From Pseudomonas nitroreducens (GTDB lineage: Bacteria > Pseudomonadota > Gammaproteobacteria > Pseudomonadales > Pseudomonadaceae): a stretch of DNA of 64,000 nucleotides. Below, in pieces: positions 7,743 through 16,110 of this stretch (position 1 is the first letter of the stretch; each line of letters begins with the position of its first letter). The stretch lies in contig NZ_JALJXP010000012.1 in NCBI RefSeq assembly GCF_024170165.1, positions 1-64,000 of the forward strand. The letters are read 5' to 3'. A program made the translations under genes and the position numbers. The notes beneath the pieces are model-generated. The model was not told the DNA's origin. It did no database searches and saw only the letters and a program-made list of their open reading frames with translations.

Positions 7743-7762
7743 TTAGCTAAGGTGTTAGCTAA
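7743..7762 (-). promoter_or_regulatory. Twin palindrome operator of the antitoxin-toxin pair
   Basis: Two perfect TTAGCTAA palindromes occupy 7743-7750 and 7755-7762, 12 bp centre to centre, about 40 bp upstream of the antitoxin start. This is the expected position and form of a Phd-type autoregulatory operator. Binding is inferred. Confidence 0.55.
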
Positions 7763-7789
7763 AATACATCAGCCTCCGCCGAATCACCT

Positions 7790-7837
7790 GTAGGAGCGCG
7801 CCATGCGCGCGATCGCGGGCGTGGTCCGCTCCTACAG
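7790..7837. repeat. REP-like hairpin, right copy flanking the toxin-antitoxin pair
   Basis: Near-identical direct copy of 6994-7042, with differences in the GCGGGCGTGGTCCGC stem region. The pair brackets the toxin-antitoxin genes and their operator. Confidence 0.75.
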
Positions 7838-7848
7838 GGGGCGCTGCG

Positions 7849-8406
7849 TCAGAGCGTGCCGGCGAGCTTGAGGAGGGTCATTATCAGCCCGCCGATGGTC
7901 ATGAAGGACGCGAGCAGCGTGCCGAGGATCAGCGGGACAACGCCGGCCGGCGAGACATAGGGCGTCACTTCCAGCAGGAAGCCGGGGCGGATGTGCTGCG
8001 GGGTCAGGCAGGTGATCCGGTAGTCGCCGGGCTCGCTGCAGCGGAATTCGCCCAGGGGATTGCTGGAGTTGCCGCCCATGTCGCTGCGGCGCACGGTGAA
8101 GACGTTGAAGCGGCTGTAGGCCTCATAGGGCACGGGCATGTCGGTGACACAGGCAGTGACGGCGAAATCGGCGTTGAAGTGCGCGGTTCCGGTGACGACG
8201 CTGAACGGCGGGAAGACGATGTTGACCACGTAGCGCCCCGGTCGCGGCAGCGCCACCACTTCCGCGCTGGCGGGGTCGGCCCAGCGGTAGCAGAGGTCAG
8301 GGGCGATCACCCGGCGCAGCCCGCCGATGCAGCGGACCAGCAGGTAACCGCCGAGCAGCATCACCAGCGGTGCGCTCCACAGCAGGGTCGAGGGGTCGAG
8401 GCTCAT
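7849..8406 (-). CDS. Hypothetical two-helix membrane protein
   Basis: A 185-residue protein with a hydrophobic helix at each end (about 9-28 and 155-181). The roughly 125-residue middle domain is beta-rich and probably exposed outside the cytoplasm. The middle contains RPGRYVVNIVFPP and EPGDYRITCLTP, patterns seen in immunoglobulin-like or beta-sandwich modules. It stands alone on the minus strand. I do not recognise a family, so no function is proposed. Confidence 0.6.
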   Translation of the reverse strand: MSLDPSTLLWSAPLVMLLGGYLLVRCIGGLRRVIAPDLCYRWADPASAEVVALPRPGRYVVNIVFPPFSVVTGTAHFNADFAVTACVTDMPVPYEAYSRFNVFTVRRSDMGGNSSNPLGEFRCSEPGDYRITCLTPQHIRPGFLLEVTPYVSPAGVVPLILGTLLASFMTIGGLIMTLLKLAGTL

Positions 8407-8677
8407 GGTGGGTTGTCCTGCGTGGGTTGAAGGCGGGCACCGTGGCGGTGCCCTCTTCCACTATGGCGCATGCGTTCACTGTGGCGATGCAGCACGGCTC
8501 GGCGCTCATGCAATCTGCCAAGGCCTGAAGGGGCTGATCTTGCAGGCTGCATGGCAATCGCCCGATCGCCTTTTACAAGCCATTGATAAAGCAGACTTTA
8601 TTATTTTGTAACATTTGGCACAGCGGCTGCAAAAGCTCCCATCGAGGTTTCCACCCTCTCGCCACGGAGCAGCCAAG

Positions 8678-9595
8678 ATGATGACAACTACTGATGCCTA
8701 CGCAGCCACTGCCGTGGATACCGCCGATCATTCGGGGGTGTCCTGGGCGGCGGTGTTCGCCGGGGCCGCTGGAGCGGCGGCGCTGTCCCTGATCCTAATT
8801 CTCCTGGGCTTCGGCCTGGGCTTTTCCGCGGTGTCGCCCTGGCCGGGCGATGGTGCGACGTTCAAGCAGATGGGGATTTCCACCGTCATCTGGCTGATGC
8901 TGACGCAGATTCTCGCTTCCGGCCTGGGCGGCTACGTCGCCGGCCGCCTGCGGGTGCGCTGGGCCAGCCTGCATGACGACGAGGTGTATTTCCGCGATAC
9001 CGCCCACGGCTTCCTGGCCTGGGCCGTGGCAACCCTGGTGACGGCCACGCTGGTGGTGGGCTCGGTGAGCAGCATCGTCGGCGGCGGCCTGCAGGCCGGG
9101 GCTGCGGCCGCTACCAGCGCTGCCGCTGCGGCGGGCTCGACCGGCGGCGCCAGCACTGCCAATGATGGCTCGGGCTACTTCATCGACCTGCTGTTCCGCG
9201 ACAACCGTCCGGTGGCGGTGGGCGATGATGCGGCCCATGCCATCGCCACTCGCATCTTCGTGCGCAGCCTCGCCGAAGGTCAGCTCAACGCGGACGACCG
9301 CACTTACCTCGCCCGCGTGGTGGCACAGCGCACCGAGATCGGCCAGGCGGAAGCCGAGCAGCGCATCGACCAGGTATTCGCCGCCGCGCAGCAGGCCAAG
9401 CTGAAGGCCCAGCAAGCTGCGGATACGGCACGCAAGGTGGCCGCCGGCTCGGCGCTATGGATGTTCGTCGCGCTGCTGTGCGGCGCGTTCTTCGCCAGCT
9501 TCCTGGCCATCCACGGCGGCCGCCGTCGCGATGCGGTGGTGCTGGTGAACCGCACGCCCACCCATGCCATGTCCCATTCCCGTCCCGCCCATTGA
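8678..9595 (+). CDS. Hypothetical membrane protein, glycine/alanine-rich
   Basis: A 305-residue protein. The chosen start (ATG at 8678, MMTTTDAY) has GGAGC 7 bases upstream; an earlier in-frame ATG at 8615 lies in promoter-like sequence. Three or four hydrophobic segments (about 22-47, 69-92, 113-135 and 266-288) surround an alanine/glycine-rich loop. A soluble charged region (about 180-260) contains a long helix of the type AEQRIDQVFAAAQQAKLKAQQAADTA (quoted in part: AEQRIDQVFAAAQQ). The N-terminal HSGVSWAAVFAGAAGAAAL is typical of conserved proteobacterial membrane proteins often annotated only as hypothetical. A 24-residue membrane peptide gene follows 13 bases later, probably in the same operon. 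Confidence 0.7.
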   Translation: MMTTTDAYAATAVDTADHSGVSWAAVFAGAAGAAALSLILILLGFGLGFSAVSPWPGDGATFKQMGISTVIWLMLTQILASGLGGYVAGRLRVRWASLHDDEVYFRDTAHGFLAWAVATLVTATLVVGSVSSIVGGGLQAGAAAATSAAAAAGSTGGASTANDGSGYFIDLLFRDNRPVAVGDDAAHAIATRIFVRSLAEGQLNADDRTYLARVVAQRTEIGQAEAEQRIDQVFAAAQQAKLKAQQAADTARKVAAGSALWMFVALLCGAFFASFLAIHGGRRRDAVVLVNRTPTHAMSHSRPAH

Positions 9596-9608
9596 CTGGA
9601 GGCACACC

Positions 9609-9683
9609 ATGCGCTCGATTCTTCTGTACTTCCTCGGCGTTCCGATCCCGATCATCATCCTGATCGCGCTGTTCTGGCACTGA
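9609..9683 (+). CDS. 24-residue hydrophobic membrane peptide
   Basis: ATG at 9609 follows a strong TGGAGGC ribosome-binding site and opens a frame of 24 residues, MRSILLYFLGVPIPIIILI plus a short tail ending FWH. It is one hydrophobic helix with a conserved-looking GVPIPIII core. It lies 13 bases after the preceding membrane-protein gene and is followed at once by a strong terminator, so it is the last gene of that transcript. The core motif resembles small membrane peptides I recall from other proteobacteria, which are usually unannotated because of length. Confidence 0.7.
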   Translation: MRSILLYFLGVPIPIIILIALFWH

Positions 9684-9702
9684 ATGCGGCCAGCCGCGCA
9701 GC

Positions 9703-9732
9703 AAAAAAGCCGCCCTTCGGGGCGGCTTTTTC
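9703..9732. terminator. Rho-independent terminator (bidirectional)
   Basis: GCCGCCC (9709-9715), loop TTCG, GGGCGGC (9720-9726), flanked by A6 and T6 tracts. It serves the membrane peptide gene and probably the convergent MORN gene. Confidence 0.9.
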
Positions 9733-9767
9733 GTGAGCCAGTGCGGATGGAAGCCCTGAAAGGTGCG

Positions 9768-10490
9768 TCAGCCACAGGAACCGTCGGCGGTTTCCTGGCT
9801 TTCGCGCATGAGGCGTTCGCCTTCGGCGCGCAGTTGTTCCCAGTTGGGCGTGTTCCGGCATTGCTCGGCGACGCGCACGGTCAGTTCGCCGATCCGGTGC
9901 ATCTGCCGGGCGGATTCGCAGATACCCAGATCGCGGGATTGGGCTTCCTGGCCGACACGCTCCATGTAGAGCTGGGCCTTCTGCTGGGCGGCGTCGCAGC
10001 CGCCGGAGAGGTCTACCGAGGCGATGTCGGGAGCGACGGCCGAGGCGCTGTAGTTCTGGCCGCTGCCGCTGCTGGTGGCTGCGGCGGCCGGCCCGTCGGG
10101 CTGCACCAGGGTGCTGTTGCTGAACACGCCGCTGGCGGAGGAGCCATCAGGGTAACGGTATTTGCCGCGGCCACTGAGGGTACCGTTCTGCAGTTCGCCT
10201 TCGTAGCGGTCGCCCTTGGCCCACTGGATCACCGCAGGGCCGCTGAAGCTGCCCTTGTGCATGGTGCCTTCGGTGGTGGAGAACACCTGCCCGTTCACCA
10301 GCGACAGGAGGATGCCCTTGCCGTCGGCGAAGCCGCCCACGCATTGACCGGACCAGATGTAGCTGGGGTTGGAGCGCTGGGCGTTCCAGTTCTGCACCTG
10401 GCAGCCCTTGTCCGTCCTGGCGAATTCGCCGGCCAGGCAGGGCGCGCTGATCAACAGGGCGAGCAGGCTCGCCAGTCCGATTCGATTCAT
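9768..10490 (-). CDS. Secreted MORN-repeat protein
   Basis: A 240-residue protein. The start at 10490 gives a clean signal peptide (MNRIGLASLLALLISAPCLAG), which an upstream in-frame ATG would spoil. MORN-like units are visible: YIWSGQCVGGFADGKGIL, KGSFSGPAVIQWAKG, and DRYEGELQNGTLSGRGKYRYPDGS (in parts). After a serine/alanine linker the C-terminal third is helical with four cysteines (GCDAAQQK, GICESARQ, EQCRNTPN, SCG), probably disulfide-bonded in the periplasm. MORN repeats usually mediate membrane or protein contacts. It is convergent with the preceding operon; a specific role is not evident. Confidence 0.75.
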   Translation of the reverse strand: MNRIGLASLLALLISAPCLAGEFARTDKGCQVQNWNAQRSNPSYIWSGQCVGGFADGKGILLSLVNGQVFSTTEGTMHKGSFSGPAVIQWAKGDRYEGELQNGTLSGRGKYRYPDGSSASGVFSNSTLVQPDGPAAAATSSGSGQNYSASAVAPDIASVDLSGGCDAAQQKAQLYMERVGQEAQSRDLGICESARQMHRIGELTVRVAEQCRNTPNWEQLRAEGERLMRESQETADGSCG

Positions 10491-10749
10491 TCGATCACCC
10501 ACTGAAGAGGGCCGGCACCTGATGGCCTCCCTGCGTGCGAAAGCGTAGTGGCACTCCGACACTGCCGCTAGCGGCAGGCGCCAGGCGGCGCGGGCGAGAC
10601 TTCGTATTTATCGTCGCCATGCGCAGGAATATTCCGATAGAGCACTTTTCCCCCGCTCCCTAGCCTTGCGCTCCATGTCATCGACGCGCGCAAGCTGCTC
10701 ATCCCGTGCAGCACTGTCCGCCGCCGTCCTGCCCTGGAGAATCCCCCGC

Positions 10750-11988
10750 ATGTCCGCCCTCGAGAAGAAGTTGAACAAGCTGGCCGCCACTTTTCGGGCG
10801 GCGCTGGCCAAGGGGAATTACCAACTGGGCCGCGATACCGCGCGCCAAGCGCTGAAGATGGCGCCGAACCATCCCACGCTGCTGGCGGACTACGCCCTGT
10901 GCCTGATGCGGACCAAGGACTACGAACAGGCCTACAAGACCTACCTGAAGCTGCTGAACAAGCTGGGCGAGGACAATATGCCGGGGACGGCGCTGGACGG
11001 GCTGACCGAGGCCTGCGGCTGGCTGAAGCGCGAGGATCTGGTGCACCGTTACGGCAATCTGTCACTGAGCGTGGCGGACCGGAAATACAGCCAGTTCCCC
11101 GCCCATCCGCTGCCGGACGTGTCGCCACCGGCTTTCGACGGGAGTAGCCCAGAGCGCAACCTGATCGTCTTTTCGCTGTTCGGCGCCCGCCCGCGCTATT
11201 GCGAGAGCGCGCTGAAGAACGTGGAGGCCGCGCGCGAGCTGTTCCCGCAATGGCGCTGCCGCTTCTATGTCGACGATTCGGTGCCGCAGGCAGTGCTGGC
11301 CCGCTTGAAGGAGGCTGGCGCACAGGTTGTGCGAGTTGACGAAGCGACCCGCAGCGCCATCCCCGCGACCATGTGGCGTTTCCTGGTGATGGAGGACCGC
11401 GAGGTCTCGCGCTTCCAGGTGCGTGACGCCGATTCGCTGCTCTCCGAGCGCGACCGCGCAGCGGTGGAGGCCTGGCTGCAGAGCGGCTGCTGGTACCACC
11501 ACATGCGCGATTACTTCAGCCACACCGAATTGCTGCTGGCGGGGATGTGGGCCGGCTGCCACAACCCGAATCTGCCGGGCATCCGCGAGCTGATCGCGCA
11601 GTACCTGAAGGAGGAGAAAGCCCACCAGCGCTTCGCCGACCAGTACTTCCTGCGCCGCAGCCTGTGGCCGACCATCCGCCAGAGCCTGCTGAGCCATGAC
11701 GATCTGTTCGGCTTCCTCGGGGCGCAGCCCTTCCCGCCCCACGCGCCGGTGCGCTGGCGGACGGAGTCCTTCCATGTGGGCTGCAATGCCAGCTACCAGG
11801 GCATCAAGGTGCAGAGCAAGCTGAAGGACGGCGAGTTGCAGCCCTGGGGGTTGTTCGATGCCGAGGGCACGCTGCTGTGTCGTTACGAGACGCCGGTGGC
11901 CAGGGGACACCGGGAGGAATGGATGCCCTACTTCCTCTGCGAAGCCATTGCGGATGGCAGTTGCACGGTGCGTAGCCTGGCCAGGTGA
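10750..11988 (+). CDS. TPR protein with glycosyltransferase-like C-terminal domain
   Basis: A 412-residue protein. ATG at 10750 follows CTGGAGA with good spacing; an upstream in-frame ATG lacks this. The N-terminal 100 residues form TPR-like helix pairs (NYQLGRDTARQALKMAPNHP, LLADYALCLMRTKDYEQAY). From about residue 135 the chain resembles a GT-A fold: RNLIVFSLFGARPRYCESALKN, then CRFYVDDSVP, and RFQVRDADSLLSERD, whose DAD could be the DxD metal motif. This pattern is seen in capsule/LPS-related proteins that lack a defined donor. No sugar gene neighbours it, so the substrate is unknown. Confidence 0.65.
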   Translation: MSALEKKLNKLAATFRAALAKGNYQLGRDTARQALKMAPNHPTLLADYALCLMRTKDYEQAYKTYLKLLNKLGEDNMPGTALDGLTEACGWLKREDLVHRYGNLSLSVADRKYSQFPAHPLPDVSPPAFDGSSPERNLIVFSLFGARPRYCESALKNVEAARELFPQWRCRFYVDDSVPQAVLARLKEAGAQVVRVDEATRSAIPATMWRFLVMEDREVSRFQVRDADSLLSERDRAAVEAWLQSGCWYHHMRDYFSHTELLLAGMWAGCHNPNLPGIRELIAQYLKEEKAHQRFADQYFLRRSLWPTIRQSLLSHDDLFGFLGAQPFPPHAPVRWRTESFHVGCNASYQGIKVQSKLKDGELQPWGLFDAEGTLLCRYETPVARGHREEWMPYFLCEAIADGSCTVRSLAR

Positions 11989-12070
11989 GCAAGCTCGCCC
12001 TTCACGCGCGCGGGCAGAGCCCGATCCTACAGCGCGGCGGGGACATCCGCAGGATGGCTGGGGCCCGGGC

Positions 12071-12130
12071 GATACCCATGCTGGCCGTGCAGCGGATCGA
12101 TGGGTATCGCTGCGCTCCACCCCATCCTAC
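12071..12130. repeat. Dispersed repeat GATACCCATGC...GATGGGTATCGC...CATCCTAC
   Basis: Arms GATACCCAT and ATGGGTATC form a hairpin, followed by the tail TGCGCTCCACCCCATCCTAC. A second copy lies at 55029-55089 and a fragment (GATGGGTATCGCTC) at about 867-880. Confidence 0.75.
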
Positions 12131-12159
12131 AAAGCCGCCCGAAGTCAGTCGATGCGGCG

Positions 12160-13077
12160 TCAGTAGACTTCCGGCACCTGCAACTCCTGCGGAGTGGGAT
12201 GCCGGCGATAGCCTTCGTGGCGCTGCCGCTCGGGCAGGCTGACGGCGGGCTGATGCACTTCCTGATAGGGGATCTGCTGCAGCAGGTGGTGGATGCAGTT
12301 GAGCCGGGCCTTCTTCTTGTCGTCGGCCTGGACGATCCACCAAGGCGCTTCGGCGATGTGGGTGCGTTCGAGCATCACTTCCTTGGCCTTGGTGTAGGAC
12401 TCCCAGCGGCGCCGCGATTCCAGGTCCATGGGGCTGAGCTTCCACTGCTTGAGCGGGTCGTGGATGCGGCTGAGGAAGCGGTAGTGCTGTTCCTCGTCGG
12501 AGATGGAGAACCAGTACTTGAGCACCTGCACGCCGGAGCGCACGAGCATGCGTTCGAACTCGGGCACGCTGCGGAAGAATTCCTCGTACTGGGCGTCGGT
12601 GCAGAAGCCCATCACCCGTTCGACGCCGGCGCGGTTGTACCAGCTGCGGTCGAACAGGACGATCTCCCCCGCCGCCGGCAGGTGCGAGACGTAGCGCTGG
12701 AAGTACCACTGGGTGCGTTCGCGGTCATTCGGTGCAGGCAGCGCGGCAACCCGGCAGACGCGCGGATTCAGGCGCTGGGTGATGCGCTTGATCACACCGC
12801 CCTTGCCGGCGGCATCGCGGCCTTCGAAGAGGATGACTACCTTGTGGCCGGTCTTCACCACCCAGTTCTGCAGCTTGACCAGCTCGGCCTGCAGGCTGAA
12901 CAGGGTGTGGAAGTAACGCTGGCGCGCCAGGCGTTCCTCGTGGGTCTGCAGGCTGCCGTGGCGCAGCCCTTCGAAGTCGTAGAGTTCGTCGAACAGTTCG
13001 AGTTCGAGCTCTTCGTCGCGGTCATCCAGCAGGTCGCGCTGGACGCGTCGTGGGAAGTTCTTGTCATCGAGCAGCAT
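12160..13077 (-). CDS. ppk2: Polyphosphate kinase 2
   Basis: A 305-residue PPK2-family kinase. The Walker A motif EGRDAAGKGG lies at 85-94, the Walker B/lid motif LFDRSWYNRAGVERVMGF begins at 141, and further signatures include LPAPNDRERTQWYFQRYV and QVLKYWFSISDEEQ (in part). The family transfers phosphate between polyphosphate and nucleoside di- or monophosphates in the cytoplasm; which nucleotide is favoured cannot be read from sequence alone. It is monocistronic on the minus strand. Two Pho-box-like direct repeats lie upstream, so phosphate starvation control through PhoB is likely (inference). Confidence 0.92.
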   Translation of the reverse strand: MLLDDKNFPRRVQRDLLDDRDEELELELFDELYDFEGLRHGSLQTHEERLARQRYFHTLFSLQAELVKLQNWVVKTGHKVVILFEGRDAAGKGGVIKRITQRLNPRVCRVAALPAPNDRERTQWYFQRYVSHLPAAGEIVLFDRSWYNRAGVERVMGFCTDAQYEEFFRSVPEFERMLVRSGVQVLKYWFSISDEEQHYRFLSRIHDPLKQWKLSPMDLESRRRWESYTKAKEVMLERTHIAEAPWWIVQADDKKKARLNCIHHLLQQIPYQEVHQPAVSLPERQRHEGYRRHPTPQELQVPEVY

Positions 13078-13117
13078 GGTGGTTTGCCTTGTGCCGTCAC
13101 TGGCTCAGTCACATCGC

Positions 13118-13172
13118 GTGACACTTTCATGACAGAAAAATGTAGTCATGCTTTGTGACGAATTCATGACAG
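13118..13172 (-). promoter_or_regulatory. Two candidate PhoB boxes and -10 of ppk2
   Basis: Read on the minus strand, CTGTCAT-GAAT-TCGTCAC (13172-13155) and CTGTCAT-GAAA-GTGTCAC (13135-13118) are 7-4-7 direct repeats of the Pho-box type. A TACATT (13144-13139) lies 10 bases after the first box, the spacing expected for a -10 element in a promoter whose -35 is replaced by PhoB. Confidence 0.6.
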
Positions 13173-13352
13173 CCAGTGAAAGAAATTTCTTACAAAGCCC
13201 GTGCTAGAGCGTTCCTCGATAGGACACCCGATGAATTAAGAAGGTCTTAACGGCGCCAGCGCACCGATGAATGGGGCTGCCAGCAAGGCGATATCAGCGC
13301 AGGGAAACGGCCGCGAATTTCCGTCCACGGCCGTTAACAGGAAGGGAACGGG

Positions 13353-13805
13353 TCAGGCGTCGGCCAGCGGGCGCGGCTTGTTGACGTACTTGAAGGTACC
13401 GGTCGCGGTGGCAACGACCACGCCCTGGCTGTTGCGCAGCTCGCCCTCGCAGAAGGCAATGGAACGGGTGTGATGCTGGACCTTGCCGTGGGCTTCGAGC
13501 ACCTCGCCCACTTCGCCGCCGGGGCGCAGGAAGCTGGTCTTCATCTCCACAGTCACCACGCCGCGATAGGCTTCGTCGGCATCGCTGGCGCTCAGGGCCA
13601 TGGCGACGTCGAGCAGGGTCATGATCAGGCCACCGTGGGCGTTGGCCCAGCCGTTCACATGCTGCGGTTCGACACGTATGACCAGACGGCCCGGCCCGTT
13701 GCCATCTTCCGCCGGGGCGTGGCGGAACTGCAGGAAATCGAGCATGGGAATGGCGATGCCACGGTGGGCGGTGTAGAGCTTGAGCTGGTCGATATCGAGG
13801 GGCAT
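13353..13805 (-). CDS. PaaI-type hotdog thioesterase
   Basis: A 150-residue hotdog-fold protein. The start MPLDIDQLKLY at 13805 has AGGAAG just upstream and removes a spurious N-terminal extension. The central helix HVNGWANAHGGLIMTLLDVAMALSA carries the HGG turn and acidic residue (LLD) that define the PaaI active site (quoted in part: NAHGGLIMTLLD). VVTVEMKTSFLRPG is the usual second strand. Such enzymes hydrolyse acyl- or aryl-CoA thioesters in the cytoplasm. A weak hairpin AACGGCCG/CGGCCGTT lies just downstream. The neighbours do not reveal the substrate. Confidence 0.85.
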   Translation of the reverse strand: MPLDIDQLKLYTAHRGIAIPMLDFLQFRHAPAEDGNGPGRLVIRVEPQHVNGWANAHGGLIMTLLDVAMALSASDADEAYRGVVTVEMKTSFLRPGGEVGEVLEAHGKVQHHTRSIAFCEGELRNSQGVVVATATGTFKYVNKPRPLADA

Positions 13806-13951
13806 GGGGCTTCCTGGCACGTCAAATGGGGCCAGGCGATGTTCTCCGCTCCGGCCGGCGGATCGCAAGCCCGGCGCGGCTTCATGCATGGCGGGAATGC
13901 CCGTCGATTGCAGCGCTCAGGCGGCCGGGCGACGCCCCTCGCCGCGGGTGG

Positions 13952-14344
13952 TTAGCGCGAGCGGCGGGTGCCGTTCTTCTTTTCGCTCTGGCGCTCGACG
14001 GCCTGGACGAAGAGCTCCTCGACCAGCAGCGACTGGATCGGCGCGCGGGTTTCCAGCGACAGGCTCATGGATTCCAGCTTCTGGTTCACCCCCAGGCGGG
14101 CGATGCCGCACAGCAGGATGCGCTGGGCGCCGAAGATGTTGCCCTTGTCGACCAGCACTTCCCGGGGCTTTTCGCCATCCAGGTAGCTGATCTTGAGGGC
14201 AATGGCGGTGTCGTCGCGCACGGCGAGATTGAGCCAGGTGGCGACATTGAACTCGACGACCCAACCCAGGCCGGTCTTCTTGGCCACGGCTTCACGGACC
14301 AGGTGAGCAGGCACCGGTCCCAGGGGGGTACTGTGGTTTTCCAT
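13952..14344 (-). CDS. Conserved hypothetical protein, 130 residues
   Basis: The protein has no signal peptide or membrane segment. The first 90 residues are mixed alpha/beta (GLGWVVEFNVATWLNLAV, DTAIALKISYLDGEKP, VDKGNIFGAQRILLCGIARLG in parts) and the last 25 are basic (QSEKKNGTRRSR). I do not recognise the family. It stands 146 bases from the thioesterase on the same strand with no shared-operon evidence. Confidence 0.55.
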   Translation of the reverse strand: MENHSTPLGPVPAHLVREAVAKKTGLGWVVEFNVATWLNLAVRDDTAIALKISYLDGEKPREVLVDKGNIFGAQRILLCGIARLGVNQKLESMSLSLETRAPIQSLLVEELFVQAVERQSEKKNGTRRSR

Positions 14345-14763
14345 GGGCTACTTCTGACTGCTGCGGGTAGAGCGAAATGCGCTAACGGAAGACCTGATTT
14401 TATGTGAAGCAGTTCAAGTTTTCAGCCGGGAATTTGTAAGACATCGGCTACCAGGTATGCGCGACGTTACAGAAGCGAACCGCTCTGGAATGCCGTTTCC
14501 CGCAGGGAAAGGGATGAAGGACGCACAGCGGTGGCTCCGGAATATGGAATACAGTCCGACGAAGTGAATTAGCGGGGGATTAACGCGGTGCGAGGCCAGA
14601 CCGGCGGTGGCCGGTTAAGGCCCGTGAGGTGATGCGGGATGGTGGGGTGCAGGCAGGAGCGAGGGGGACGCCCAGTTCCTGCTCGCGAACGGGTTACCCG
14701 GCGGCACCTCAACTGGGCGGTTCGCGAGCAAGCTCGCTCCTACAAAAATCGCGTCATTCCGAG
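14345..14763. other. Intergenic region with one REP element
   Basis: The first 300 bases hold no gene or clear motif; they include the promoter region of the 130-residue protein. At 14653-14744 a REP pair of the GAGGGGGACGCC variant faces a standard inverted REP unit (TTCGCGAGCAAGCTCGCTCC). Confidence 0.6.
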
Positions 14764-15888
14764 TCAGTCACGCAACTCTTCGACCAGGCTCGCCACCGTC
14801 ACCAGCACCGCGCCGGCCAGTGCCTTGGAGCGCGCCCCGCTCCACCCGGTGCGCGGGTTCGGCGACAGGTTGTGGTCCTTGAACGGCATTTCCAGGGTCA
14901 GCGACAGGCAGTCGTAGGTGCGGCCGACATGATTGCAGGCCAGGGTCAGGTTGGCCTTGCCCGGGGCATCCTTCGGATAGCCGTGCACGCTCTGGAATTC
15001 GCCGTTGGCCTCCAGGCGCTCGCGGAACAGGCTTTCCAGGCGATCCAGGCGTGGGGTGAATTCCGGGTTGCCCTCGCAGCCAGCGGCGAACACGAAGGGG
15101 ATTTCCTCGTCGCCATGCACGTCGAGGAACAGGTCCACGCCGTAGTTGGCCATCTGCTGCTGGACGAACAGCACTTCGGGGCTTTCCTCGGCGCTGGGGG
15201 CGGCCCAGGCGCGGTTGAGGTCCTTGCCGGCGGCGTTGGTGCGCAGGTGGCCATGGAAGGCGCCGTCCGGGTTCATGTTCGGCACCAGGTAGAAATCGGC
15301 GCGCTCCAGCAGATGCTGGATGTCGGCATCGCCGGATTGCAGACGCTCGATCAGGCCTTCCATGAACCACTCGGCCATGTGCTCGCCGGGGTGCTGCTGC
15401 GCGATCAGCCAGATCTTGCGCGCACCCGTCGCGCCCTTGCCGATGCGCAGCAGGGGCAGCTCGCGGCCTTCGAGGCTGTGCCCGGTGGCGAGCAGTTCGG
15501 CGCCATTGGCCTGGGCGCGCTTCACCAGTTCGGCGTGGCGCGCGCGGCTGTAGGGCTCGAAGTAGGCGAACCAGGCCTGGGGCTGCTCGGCATCGAGGCT
15601 GAAGTGCAGGCCGTTGGCGTCGTAGGTACTCGGCACGCGGAACCACTCGCGCTGGTCGAACGACGCCACGGCGTTGTAGCCCGGCCAGCCGCCGGTGTAG
15701 CTGGAGCCGGGGGTGTTGGTCAGGCTGAACTGGTACTGCTGGCCGGGCTCGAGCCCCTCGGCCTTGAAGTGGAACCACTGGAAGTGCGGGCTTTTCGTGT
15801 CCGGGCGCAGCGCCAGGCGCACGTGGCGCGGGTCGCTGTCGTCGATGACCTGGATGTTGCCGCTGTCGAAATCGCAGTCGATCTTCAT
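14764..15888 (-). CDS. M14 zinc carboxypeptidase, cytosolic (CCP/AGBL-like)
   Basis: A 374-residue protein with no signal peptide. The start at 15888 follows CGGAG; an upstream extension is not supported. Residues 1-115 form the beta-sandwich domain typical of cytosolic carboxypeptidases, with RHVRLALRPD and FQWFHFKAEG. The M14 catalytic set is present: H166 and E169 (HPGEH), H258 (FLDVHGDEE) and the general base E333 (TLEMPF). NMNPDGA and GKDLNRAW are family signatures. Eukaryotic relatives remove glutamates from protein tails; the bacterial substrate is unknown. Confidence 0.88.
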   Translation of the reverse strand: MKIDCDFDSGNIQVIDDSDPRHVRLALRPDTKSPHFQWFHFKAEGLEPGQQYQFSLTNTPGSSYTGGWPGYNAVASFDQREWFRVPSTYDANGLHFSLDAEQPQAWFAYFEPYSRARHAELVKRAQANGAELLATGHSLEGRELPLLRIGKGATGARKIWLIAQQHPGEHMAEWFMEGLIERLQSGDADIQHLLERADFYLVPNMNPDGAFHGHLRTNAAGKDLNRAWAAPSAEESPEVLFVQQQMANYGVDLFLDVHGDEEIPFVFAAGCEGNPEFTPRLDRLESLFRERLEANGEFQSVHGYPKDAPGKANLTLACNHVGRTYDCLSLTLEMPFKDHNLSPNPRTGWSGARSKALAGAVLVTVASLVEELRD

Positions 15889-16110
15889 GAATTCTCCGTA
15901 GGCGCACGAACCTGAGGCGCCAAAGCCCTGCATTTTCGCCCTCCCCGCCGCGCCTGTCATGTAGCGGCGACTTGCCGGCGCAAACATATTATGCCTGTAA
16001 TATAAATCAGGTAACGGATTGAAGCGGCCCTGCGCTGGTGATCCAGCGACCACCGGCTAACCTCGATTGACCTTTTCCACTGACGCTTTTCCAAGCATGG
16101 AGAACACGGC

